Positions 15,155 through 21,101 of a stretch of DNA of 21,101 bases are shown here, in pieces. The notes beneath the pieces were generated by a model, which saw only the letters and a program-made list of their open reading frames with translations, made no database searches and was not told the DNA's origin. Numbering within the stretch: the first letter of the stretch is position 1; the number at the start of each line of letters is the position of its first letter. Both the position numbers and the translations under genes were made by a program. This DNA is from Acidobacteriota bacterium (GTDB lineage: Bacteria; Acidobacteriota; Terriglobia; Terriglobales; Acidobacteriaceae): positions 1 to 21,101 of the forward strand of contig QIAS01000123.1 in NCBI GenBank assembly GCA_003225615.1. Reading direction: 5' to 3'.

Positions 15155-15871
15155 TCAGAACGGTCGCACTTTTTGGTACTGCCTGCCGCAAATCCAGGCT
15201 CCATCGAAGCCGGGCGCTAAAGCATCACGCATCTGCAGCCGTGCGCGAGACAATCTCGTCTTTACATTGGCTTCCGAGATTCCGAGTACTTGGGCGGTTT
15301 CACTAATGTTGAGATGCTGTATATCGCGCAAGATCAGCACGGTTCGATATTTTTCTGGTAGTGACTCCAGCGCCGTGGTCAGCGCCTTTCGCAGTTGTTT
15401 CTGTTCCAGTGCCTCAGAGGGAATTTCCCGCCAGTCGGCAAAATCTTTCGGAATGTAGTCGCCCGCCTGACTGTCATCGATGGAGTCGTACAGGTGCCGC
15501 CGGTCCTTCCGGAGTTTCATCTTCGCTTCATTAATCGAGATCTGGATTATCCAGGTGCTGAACTTCGATTCCTGGCGAAAGCGCGAAAGATTCTTAAACG
15601 CTTTCAGGACAGCTTCCTGCGCCACGTCCTCTGCATCGGCTTCATTCTTGAGGAGCGAAAACGCCGACAGGTAGATCACGCGCTCGTAGGGTCGGACCAG
15701 GTCGTAAAAAAGTGAAACGTCGCCCCCTTGGATACGCCGGATTAGTTCTGCTTCGTTTCTCTCGGATTCGGGCGCAAGACCCTGGGCCACAGATTCTCGC
15801 CCTAAGGACCGAGCAGCCTTAGCTCCAGCCCCAGTCTTCTGGGTATCGCTTTCATTGAGCAGCATAGACAT
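15155..15871 (-). CDS. ECF-type RNA polymerase sigma factor
   Basis: The 238-aa protein has sigma region 2 at about 40-120 (IRRIQGGDVSLFYDLVRPYE, DAEDVAQEAVLKAFKNLSRF, ESKFSTWIIQISINEAKMKL). Region 4 is at about 160-215 (LESLPEKYRTVLILRDIQHL, ISETAQVLGISEANVKTRLS). The first 35 residues are an unconserved extension, and the last 20 (DGAWICGRQYQKVRPF) include one cysteine. It directs transcription of stress or extracytoplasmic-type regulons; the target promoter is not known. The start at 15871 has a modest GGGGCAGG upstream. The 166-bp gap to the next minus-strand gene may hold its own promoter. The most likely partner is the convergent zinc anti-sigma gene or the one at 16038-16280. Confidence 0.9.
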   Translation of the reverse strand: MSMLLNESDTQKTGAGAKAARSLGRESVAQGLAPESERNEAELIRRIQGGDVSLFYDLVRPYERVIYLSAFSLLKNEADAEDVAQEAVLKAFKNLSRFRQESKFSTWIIQISINEAKMKLRKDRRHLYDSIDDSQAGDYIPKDFADWREIPSEALEQKQLRKALTTALESLPEKYRTVLILRDIQHLNISETAQVLGISEANVKTRLSRARLQMRDALAPGFDGAWICGRQYQKVRPF

Positions 15872-15994
15872 TAAATTGCCTGCCCCAAGGCGAGTGGTTT
15901 TACAGAGTCAAAGCGTAAGACGGAGCAATTCGCCACAAGATGCAGGAAATTTGTTACAGAGATAGCGGCGAGGTCCCGGAAAGAAGAAAGTTGC

Positions 15995-16016
15995 GCAGAC
16001 CGCGGTTCAAGTCTGC
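15995..16016 (-). terminator. Weak hairpin after anti-sigma gene
   Basis: GCAGAC and GTCTGC (15995-16000 and 16011-16016) form a 6-bp stem. On the minus strand it is followed by GCAACTTTCTTCTTTCC, a pyrimidine-rich but not pure-U tract. It lies 22 nt past the stop of the anti-sigma gene and could partly end that message before the ECF gene. Confidence 0.25.
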
Positions 16017-16037
16017 TCTGTATGGCGGGCCGATTGG

Positions 16038-16280
16038 TTATAGGTTTTTCTGGCGAATGCGGGCCATGACGTCTGTAACGATCGGCTCGACTTTATCCGC
16101 CGGCAGGGTGAAGGAATCACTGTCCGTCACAATGCGAATGGTCTTGCGGGTGCTGTCCACAATGACTTGACAGGCCTTGCATTCGTGAAGATGAGCCTCA
16201 AGCTTTGCTCGCAATTCGGGGCCGGCCGCGCCATCCAGGTAATCGCCGAATTCGGCCAAAAACTCAGCGCAACTGAGCAT
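16038..16280 (-). CDS. Soluble zinc-finger anti-sigma factor paired with the CMD-ECF fusion
   Basis: The 80-aa protein starts MLSCAEFLAEFGDYLDGAAG, has H-x3-C-x2-C in HLHECKACQVIVDSTRKTI, and ends with a tail containing DSFTLPADKVEP that matches the other two anti-sigma proteins of the window. The start at 16280 is chosen because AGGAG lies 5 nt upstream (16290-16286); the longer frame from 16319 only adds sigma-gene sequence read in another frame. The gene overlaps the end of the ECF fusion gene by 17 nt, so the two are translationally coupled, the standard sigma/anti-sigma arrangement. No membrane helix. Zinc anti-sigma proteins of this size often release their sigma on thiol oxidation; that is known for the family, not shown here. 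Confidence 0.85.
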   Translation of the reverse strand: MLSCAEFLAEFGDYLDGAAGPELRAKLEAHLHECKACQVIVDSTRKTIRIVTDSDSFTLPADKVEPIVTDVMARIRQKNL

Positions 16281-17988
16281 TGAAACTCCTGTTCCCACTG
16301 CGAATGAAATGCGGAGCAAGGCTTTCGCGCAACATCAAGCGTCCGCGTAACAGCCGGGCCTTCAAGGCCGGAATGCTCAGCCCGAGAGCCGCCGCCGCTT
16401 CGTCGGTGGAGAGCTGGTTGATGTCGCGTAAAAGCACTGCCGTGCGGTATTTTGGCGGCAAACGGAGGACAGCCTCTCTCACAAGATCAGTCCTTTCAGA
16501 GGTGGCAAGAAGTTGCTCCGGGTTTTCAGCCCAGCTCTGAATTTGTCTTGGCCGAAAGCCCTCATCATCGGCGACCTCGTCCAAAGATTCGGACGGCCTG
16601 CGCTGGCGCAGAAGATCAGTTCCGGTGTTTATTGCAACGCTTATGAGCCACGTGGAAAATTTCGATCGCCCCTCAAACTTGCTGATGTTCTCGAAAGCCT
16701 TCAAAAAGACCTCCTGGGTAGCATCCCGGGCATCGTCAGTACTCCCCAATATCCCCGCAAGGGTGCTGAAAACCCGCCTTGAGTGGCGGCGCACCAAGTC
16801 TTCGAATGCGTCCCTGTCGCCATTCTGTACTCGCTCGACAACAGGGACGTCGGCATCTTCGGGTTGAGTCTCATCGAACGTGAGACGGGATGGCGCGGCA
16901 GAACGATGCAAATCTTTTGGGTGGAAGATGCGCCGCGGAGGGAAATCAGGCGTGGCGCCTAGGCCGAACTGCAGCGTGTTCAGAAAGTTGGTCAATGCAG
17001 CCATGGTGACGGCTTCGACGATCTGAACCTCTGTAAACCCATGCGCTTGCAGCGCTCCGGGATCGAACTTGCCTGGGGAAACTGCGGCGGGAAGCGCCAG
17101 CTTGCGTATCTCCTTCAGCAAGGCAACATCCGCCGCAGGCATGGTGGGGGGATACTCTCCTTGGACGACCTGGTCTGAGTCTTCGTTAGGTAGACCCAAC
17201 ACCGTCAAGATTTGGCCATGTACCGCAACGAAGTAGGTGCTAGCGTTCGCCGCCGATATTGCGAGCAGAATATTCTCTTTCTGGATGCGAGTCAGGACGT
17301 CTTCGCCGATCAAGACCTGCTGGAGGACCTCAGCTTCCGCTTCCACGACGTCAGGCCGGAGCATCTGGTCGGCGAAAACATTAGGAACGAATCCGAACTG
17401 TTGCCGAAACAGAGGATAGGTTGGGGAGCCGGTGAATGCCCTGGTCTGGAGGTACGGCCCTGGAGTTTCGGTGTATTCGACATTTGCTGCAAAAGAAGAG
17501 GGAGCAGAAGCTATTTCTGAACCAGGTTGCCGTTCATCATCGGGACACAGTGCATTTGCGAGCGTGCAAAGCATTTGGCCCAAAGCAATCGTCTGAACAG
17601 TTTCAAGAATCTCGCGGTCGTCAAAGCCGGCTCTCTGCAGAGCCTCAACTTCGTGCTTGGAAACCAATAGTGCATAGCGAGCGAGTTTTTGTGCGAATGC
17701 AAGAAGCGCAGAATCGTTTCTCGACTCGTCGCAAGAAGTATCGGGTTCGGTCACTCGACGGCAATCATGTCCCCAGGCACTCGCCACAGCCCGGAAAAGA
17801 CGATCCTTATGCCGTCTGCTGAGGCCGCCTTCCTGAGCCGCAATAGCTTCGATGAGCCGCTGCTCCGCTTGAATGGCCTTCGGCAATGCCTGTTGGGCGG
17901 CGAAAACCCTTGCTACGAAAGCGTAAGGTTCCACCGAAGCTGAATGCGCTGGACTTGCCGCGTTTCCGGCGGATGGCATGGCACTCAT
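16264..17988 (-). CDS. ECF sigma factor with N-terminal double AhpD/CMD-like extension
   Basis: This 574-aa fusion has an AhpD/carboxymuconolactone-decarboxylase-like domain at about 22-150, a second at about 178-350, and a complete ECF sigma at about 383-560. The sigma part has region 2 NGDRDAFEDLVRRHSRRVFS, DARDATQEVFLKAFENISKF and RSKFSTWLISVAINTGTDLL, and region 4 LRLPPKYRTAVLLRDINQLS and EAAAALGLSIPALKARLLRG. AhpD uses E118, C130, C133 and H137. By spacing these become E238, S250, F253, H257 in domain 2 and D62, H74, R77, E81 in domain 1, so neither can do AhpD peroxidase chemistry. I infer sensing or dimerisation. Domain 2 is a clear paralogue of the divergent gene at 18141. No Shine-Dalgarno sequence precedes the ATG; leaderless translation from the promoter at 18002-18028 is possible. 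A zinc anti-sigma gene overlaps its end. Confidence 0.88.
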   Translation of the reverse strand: MSAMPSAGNAASPAHSASVEPYAFVARVFAAQQALPKAIQAEQRLIEAIAAQEGGLSRRHKDRLFRAVASAWGHDCRRVTEPDTSCDESRNDSALLAFAQKLARYALLVSKHEVEALQRAGFDDREILETVQTIALGQMLCTLANALCPDDERQPGSEIASAPSSFAANVEYTETPGPYLQTRAFTGSPTYPLFRQQFGFVPNVFADQMLRPDVVEAEAEVLQQVLIGEDVLTRIQKENILLAISAANASTYFVAVHGQILTVLGLPNEDSDQVVQGEYPPTMPAADVALLKEIRKLALPAAVSPGKFDPGALQAHGFTEVQIVEAVTMAALTNFLNTLQFGLGATPDFPPRRIFHPKDLHRSAAPSRLTFDETQPEDADVPVVERVQNGDRDAFEDLVRRHSRRVFSTLAGILGSTDDARDATQEVFLKAFENISKFEGRSKFSTWLISVAINTGTDLLRQRRPSESLDEVADDEGFRPRQIQSWAENPEQLLATSERTDLVREAVLRLPPKYRTAVLLRDINQLSTDEAAAALGLSIPALKARLLRGRLMLRESLAPHFIRSGNRSFNAQLR

Positions 17989-18001
17989 AAAATAGTCTAT
18001 G

Positions 18002-18028
18002 AGTATATCGCGGGACTGACGTTGTTCC
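18002..18028 (-). promoter_or_regulatory. Candidate promoter of the CMD-ECF sigma gene
   Basis: On the minus strand GGAAC (18028-18024), an ECF-type -35 core, is followed after 16 bases by TATACT (18007-18002). TATACT is also a good -10 for the housekeeping factor. Only 13 bases separate it from the ATG at 17988, so transcription would begin within about 6 bases of the start codon, which fits the absence of a ribosome binding site. GGAAC upstream raises the possibility of self-regulation. Confidence 0.4.
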
Positions 18029-18105
18029 GACCGTGTTCATTTGGCGAGTTGGGCTGCAACGGGGCTGATGCATGAAACGCGTTGGTAGCAGTGGAGTTTA
18101 TCTCG

Positions 18106-18114
18106 TGGTATAAG
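18106..18114 (+). promoter_or_regulatory. Candidate extended -10 promoter of the AhpD-like gene
   Basis: TGGTATAAG on the plus strand fits an extended -10 (TGnTATAAT). A GAAAC at 18073-18077 could be an ECF-type -35 for a different start. No good housekeeping -35 is seen. The gene start is 27 nt downstream, with GGGGGG just before it as ribosome binding site. Confidence 0.3.
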
Positions 18115-18140
18115 TGTTCCCACTGCTTGGGGGGCGATCC

Positions 18141-18750
18141 ATGGCTTATCTCCGCAACCAGCCGTATGATGAAAAAGACTTTCCTGCCTTTGCTGCCATC
18201 CGGGAGCAGTTCGGATTTCTGCCTAATTTTTTCCCTGAACAAACGGCACGCCCGGACATGGTCGATGCCGAAATAGTTATGACCGCCAATCTTGTCGTGA
18301 AAGAAGGAGCACTCGAGCGCAGGCAAAAGGAATACATTTTCCTGGTTTGCTCCGCGGCGAATCTCAGCACGTATTGTGTTACTGCACATTGCGAAATCGT
18401 TCGCATGCTCAAGCTCGAAGGCCCGGAACCGGAGCAGATCGCGATTGATCATGTGCATGCAAACATCCCGATCGCCGACAAGGCGTTACTGAACTTCTGC
18501 ACGAAGCTGAATAGTCAACCGTCGAAAATTGGGCCAAACGACATCGAGACACTGCGGACTTACGGATTTACGGAGCTTTACGGAGCAGCAGATTTTGGAA
18601 GCCATTCTTATCGTCGGCTGGGCGAAGTTCGCGAACACAGTCGCGTTCGGACTGGGTACCGTCCCTGATTTTCACAATCGAAAAATAGCCGAAGAACTAG
18701 GAAAGGCCCGCGCGGCTGAGCGGGAAGCCAAGATGGGCGCGGCTGGCTAG
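18141..18750 (+). pseudogene. AhpD-like (CMD) peroxidase-related protein, frameshifted by a 10-bp duplication
   Basis: From ATG 18141 (preceded by GGGGGGCG) the frame encodes MAYLRNQPYDEKDFPAFAAI, REQFGFLPNFFPEQTARPD and RQKEYIFLVCSAANLSTYCV, up to YGFTE at residue 145, then goes out of frame. The rest lies in the next frame: QQILEAILIVGWAKFANTVA, FGLGTVPDFHNRKIAEEL, ending at 18750. Removing one copy of the duplicated TTTACGGAGC at 18567-18586 restores an exact 199-codon gene. AhpD positions map as E64, S76, C79, H83: the first cysteine of CxxC is serine. It resembles domain 2 of the neighbouring sigma fusion along its whole length (QFGFLPN/QFGFVPN, GALER-RQKE/VLTR-IQKE, GFGLG-like FGLGTVPDF/FGLGATPDF). 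It is transcribed away from that gene. The unrepaired product loses its last quarter. Confidence 0.85.
18567..18586 (+). repeat. Exact 10-bp tandem duplication (TTTACGGAGC twice)
   Basis: TTTACGGAGC occurs at 18567-18576 and again at 18577-18586 with no gap. Ten is not a multiple of three, so it shifts the AhpD-like gene out of frame. One copy gives a perfect family-like read-through (GFTEQQILEA), matching GFTEVQIVEA in the sigma fusion, so the second copy is the derived state. This is a slippage-type mutation and could revert the same way. Confidence 0.92.
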
Positions 18751-18794
18751 AGTAGCAGCTACTCCGCTAATGCGAAACTCCGAGGCAATTCAGC

Positions 18795-19070
18795 TTACCT
18801 TCGGCGTTTCTTTTGCTGCCCGCCCGAGAGGTGGTTATTCAACTTCTTGTAGAGATTCTGACCGGCGCTCGCCGGCAGTTCGAAAGCTCTACCATCTCCT
18901 ACCAGCTTTACGACATTGCGCGTGCCATCGAGCACCGCACTGCAGTGTGAGCAGTTCTTGAAGTGCGATGCAAGAATGTCGCGCAGTTCAGAATCCACTT
19001 CGTCGTCCAGATAGTTTGAGATCTGGCGCCATACTTCTTCGCAGTCGATTTCTATAGGTTCCTTTGGCAT
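18795..19070 (-). CDS. Soluble zinc-finger anti-sigma factor
   Basis: The 91-aa protein starts MPKEPIEIDCEEVWRQISNY, has the zinc motif HFKNCSHCSAVLDGTRNVV (H-x3-C-x2-C) and the shared tail KLVGDGRAFELPASAGQNLY, then a basic end (QQKKRRR). It is closely similar to the protein at 14873-15136 from the IDCEE/ISCRE segment to ELPA. There is no membrane segment. No sigma gene lies next to it on the same strand; the nearest is the CMD-ECF fusion on the other side of the AhpD-like gene. It could be an orphan acting on one of the two ECF factors of the window. GGAAAG lies a few bases before the ATG. Confidence 0.85.
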   Translation of the reverse strand: MPKEPIEIDCEEVWRQISNYLDDEVDSELRDILASHFKNCSHCSAVLDGTRNVVKLVGDGRAFELPASAGQNLYKKLNNHLSGGQQKKRRR

Positions 19071-19191
19071 CGTACTTTCCAGGTGCAGCCGCGAACCGGA
19101 CTCCGCTCTGCTTCTGCCACCAAAGTTAATCTCACATCCTCATCCTTTCTCCAGGCACCGTCAACATTCAAGGCTGAGGGTTCGCGTACGT

Positions 19192-19692
19192 TTAGGCAAT
19201 TCCCGCCACTTTCGATCGTCTCCTGCGCGCCGAACTACGGCGCACGACAGTTCGCCCGGCTAACGTCTCTGCTAAAACGTCGCCCGGCGGCATTTGCGGA
19301 GGAACGTCGCGATTATCGAAGTAAATGGCGATCTTCCACTGCCCTTCAGGATCTTTTTGCCAAACCTCTAGGTACCGGCTGCGCGTAACGATAGGCGCGC
19401 CGCCCTGCTTGGGAACAAGCGTGAGCTGGTGCCAACCCCAATCGAAAGCCCAAGGCCCGTTAACACGAATAGAGATGATAGTTACCGCCAGCCGGGCCTT
19501 GTAACTAGTAAACAACTCTTTCAATCGATGCTTCAGCACTGCCCGTGCTTCAGGGCCATAGAACGATGCAAGCCCGGCTGACATGTCGCTATATGCATCT
19601 CCAAAAACGGAGAGCACTCCGTCCACATCTCCTTCGCTATACGCATCCCGCAGCTTTGTTTTTGCCAGCCGAATCGCGTAGGTGTCGTCCAT
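19192..19692 (-). CDS. SnoaL/DUF4440-like (NTF2-fold) protein
   Basis: From ATG 19692 the 166-aa protein reads MDDTYAIRLAKTKLRDAYSE, GDVDGVLSVFGDAYSDMSAG and later FDWGWHQLTLVPKQGG, SRYLEVWQKDPEGQWKIAIY. This is the NTF2-like layout: a helix with 'A-Y-x-x-G-D-V-D-G-V-L-S-V-F', then a curved sheet with VWQK-GQWKI. The family includes small enzymes, binding proteins and sigma-associated SnoaL modules; no specific function can be assigned. The ATG is preferred because AGGAG lies 10 nt upstream; a TTG at 19749 would extend it by 19 residues close to the lactonase stop. It lies directly after the lactonase gene. The C-terminus is rich in arginine (RRSSARRRRSK). Confidence 0.75.
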   Translation of the reverse strand: MDDTYAIRLAKTKLRDAYSEGDVDGVLSVFGDAYSDMSAGLASFYGPEARAVLKHRLKELFTSYKARLAVTIISIRVNGPWAFDWGWHQLTLVPKQGGAPIVTRSRYLEVWQKDPEGQWKIAIYFDNRDVPPQMPPGDVLAETLAGRTVVRRSSARRRRSKVAGIA

Positions 19693-19755
19693 TTCGCTTA
19701 TTCTCCTGGCCCACAGTTCTTGCTTGCCGCAATTGCGCGGCTTGATCAACCCGAC

Positions 19756-21101
19756 CTAGGGGCGAATCCCCGCAATATTCAGGTGGATTCGATAAAGGCC
19801 GGTTTTCGCACAAAGATACAACGTTTTGCCATCATCGTCACCCCACGCCATATTGTGCGGGTGCTCCGGCCCAAAGACTGTCCCGAGATGCTTGCCTTCG
19901 GGGGAAATTATCCAAAGGCCACCCGGCCCGGAGACATAGAGATTCCCTCTTTGATCTATTTTCATGCCGTCCAGAGCGTCTTCGCCGGGGGTGCTTGTCA
20001 TGTCGAAGAACACTTTACCCTTGGATAGCGTCCCATCTGAATTGACTTCGTATCGCATGATGATCTTTTTCTTCTCGTCCCAGTTATCCACGTAGAAATA
20101 TTTCTCGTCCGGGGAAAATGCCAGGCCGTTTGGCCCAGTTAGTTCTGTCGTCAATAGCTGAAGTTGTTTTCCGTCGGGAGAGACGCGAAACACGCCACTG
20201 TAGGGTAGTTCTTTACGAGGATCCTGGAAAAACTTGGGCAGGCCAAAAGGCGGGTCGGTGAAGTAGAGCGCTCCGTCTGATTTATATACGAGGTCATTCG
20301 GGCTGTTCAGCCGCTTGCCCTGGTATCGGTCGGCAAGCAGGGTCAGTTGGCCATTCTTTTCAAGTCGCACCACTCGACGATTTCCATGTTGATTAATCGT
20401 GACGCGTCCTTGTCTGTCGAGGGTGAGTCCATTTGATCCCGGCTGGCCAAACTCACCGATGTCACTGCCCGCGTAGCCGCTCTTTGTTCGGTAAATCGAG
20501 AGCTGACCATCGGGGGTCCAGCGGTAAATTACGTTGTTGTTGGGATCGCTGAAGAGAAGATAGCCGTCGGAATCAGCAGTGCGCGGCACCCACACGGGTC
20601 CTTCTGTAAACAGGAATCCGCCAGCTAATTTTTCGATCTTTGTGCCCGGCGTGACGATTTCGTCCAATGCCGCATCAGCCCGCAGGATTTCCGTCTTTTG
20701 TTCAGTGTCTATTTTAGGTGCTTTGTAGAAGTCGAGTGTTGCAGACTTGATCCAGATGAAATTGTCGGGTGAGTAGGAGATCGGCCCGTTAACGCCAAAA
20801 ATTGCCAACTGAATGCGCTGGCCGGGTTTTACGTCGCGAGCAATAATCACGCGGTTCGGTGCATTAAAGCCCTTGATCACCGGACCGCCAGGCTGTCCCA
20901 GGACCCGCGGCAGCTTGCCATCCACCCAAACTTCGGAGTAGTCGTCGATAACCACCTCAAATGCCACGGTAGAGCCTGTCGGATCGAAGCCTCCAATCTT
21001 CTCCGGAATCGTGACCGCGATGCGGTACCAGTTGAAGCAGAGTTTGCCGGTCGAGCGGCGAGCATCAAGAGTCGTGGGATCAATCACTTCCCATTTAGAG
21101 T
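19756..21101 (-). CDS. SMP-30/gluconolactonase-family protein with N-terminal ligand-binding-like domain, 5' partial
   Basis: The frame is open to the right edge (SKWEVIDPTTLDARRSTGKL...), so the start is outside the window; the GTG at 21087 is inside the protein. About 130 N-terminal residues form a beta domain (IGGFDPTGSTVAFEVVIDDY, EVWVDGKLPRVLGQPGG, GQRIQLAIFGVNGPISYSP) like the jelly-roll found ahead of some lactonases. The remaining 300 residues are a six-bladed SMP-30 propeller: FTEGPVWVPR, NGLTLDRQGRVTINQHGNRR, NSPNDLVYKSDGALYFTDPP, GPNGLAFSPDEKYFYVDNWD, DALDGMKIDQRGNLYVSGPG. The metal ligands expected for the family (E of TEGPVW, N of GPNGLAF, D of DGMKID) are present. It should hydrolyse a sugar lactone. 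Any signal peptide would lie off the window. It precedes the SnoaL-like gene on the same strand. Confidence 0.9.
   Translation of the reverse strand, partial: SKWEVIDPTTLDARRSTGKLCFNWYRIAVTIPEKIGGFDPTGSTVAFEVVIDDYSEVWVDGKLPRVLGQPGGPVIKGFNAPNRVIIARDVKPGQRIQLAIFGVNGPISYSPDNFIWIKSATLDFYKAPKIDTEQKTEILRADAALDEIVTPGTKIEKLAGGFLFTEGPVWVPRTADSDGYLLFSDPNNNVIYRWTPDGQLSIYRTKSGYAGSDIGEFGQPGSNGLTLDRQGRVTINQHGNRRVVRLEKNGQLTLLADRYQGKRLNSPNDLVYKSDGALYFTDPPFGLPKFFQDPRKELPYSGVFRVSPDGKQLQLLTTELTGPNGLAFSPDEKYFYVDNWDEKKKIIMRYEVNSDGTLSKGKVFFDMTSTPGEDALDGMKIDQRGNLYVSGPGGLWIISPEGKHLGTVFGPEHPHNMAWGDDDGKTLYLCAKTGLYRIHLNIAGIRP

Noticed and set aside
15872..15960. TGTAAC (near 15952) and CGTCTTAC (near 15920) as an ECF promoter pair upstream of the ECF gene
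   Set aside because: The two elements are about 30 bases apart, far from the 16-17 expected, so they cannot form one promoter.
1..21101. CRISPR array, tRNA, rRNA, phage genes, toxin-antitoxin or defence system
   Set aside because: I looked for regular repeats, cloverleaf-like sequences and characteristic proteins on both strands and saw none.

Overview
The window looks like a piece of a soil Acidobacteriota chromosome or metagenome contig (Koribacter/Terriglobia-like). This is inferred from family-level resemblance of the proteins: small soluble HxxxCxxC anti-sigma proteins, ECF sigma factors, a GH63/MGH1-type glucosidase, a tandem DM13 protein and a two-domain SMP-30 lactonase. Base composition is moderate GC. 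I see no phage, CRISPR, tRNA or rRNA.

Layout. 1-292 (-) is an open frame running off the left edge. 558-989 (+) is a small secreted protein. 1054-1670 (+) is a 5'-truncated, frameshifted outer-membrane porin remnant, followed by the C-terminal remnant of an IS5-family transposase (1800-2054, -). From 14741 down to 2155 lies one long minus-strand gene train with very short or overlapping junctions: MIP channel, tandem DM13 protein, GMC oxidoreductase (broken), secreted double-VOC protein, a 61-aa protein, GH63/MGH1-like glucosidase (broken), glucose-dehydrogenase-like MDR enzyme, NDH-2, glycogen debranching enzyme (broken), NADPH-dependent FMN reductase and a CxxC/CxxC zinc-ribbon protein. From 14873 to 19070 is a regulatory block: three soluble zinc-finger anti-sigma proteins, one ordinary ECF sigma factor, and one ECF sigma factor with a long N-terminal extension of two degenerate AhpD/CMD-like domains. 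Divergent to that sigma gene is a stand-alone AhpD-like protein, a paralogue of the sigma-fused domain, frameshifted by a 10-bp tandem duplication. 19192-21101 (-) holds a SnoaL-like protein and an SMP-30/gluconolactonase that runs off the right edge.

How the genes may work together (inference): glucosidase and debranching enzyme release glucose from alpha-glucan or trehalose-like material; the MDR dehydrogenase and GMC enzyme oxidise sugar or alcohol; NDH-2 passes NADH electrons to quinone; the SMP-30 lactonase could open the resulting lactone. The ECF/AhpD/zinc anti-sigma block could provide redox-responsive control.

Two things stand out. The first is the ECF sigma factor fused to two catalytically dead AhpD-type domains, lying head-to-head with a free paralogue of one of those domains. 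The second is that five indel scars break four otherwise well-preserved enzyme genes. One is an exact 10-bp tandem duplication and at least three look like deletions between short direct repeats. This indicates either active gene decay by replication slippage or an assembly problem, and should be settled from reads.
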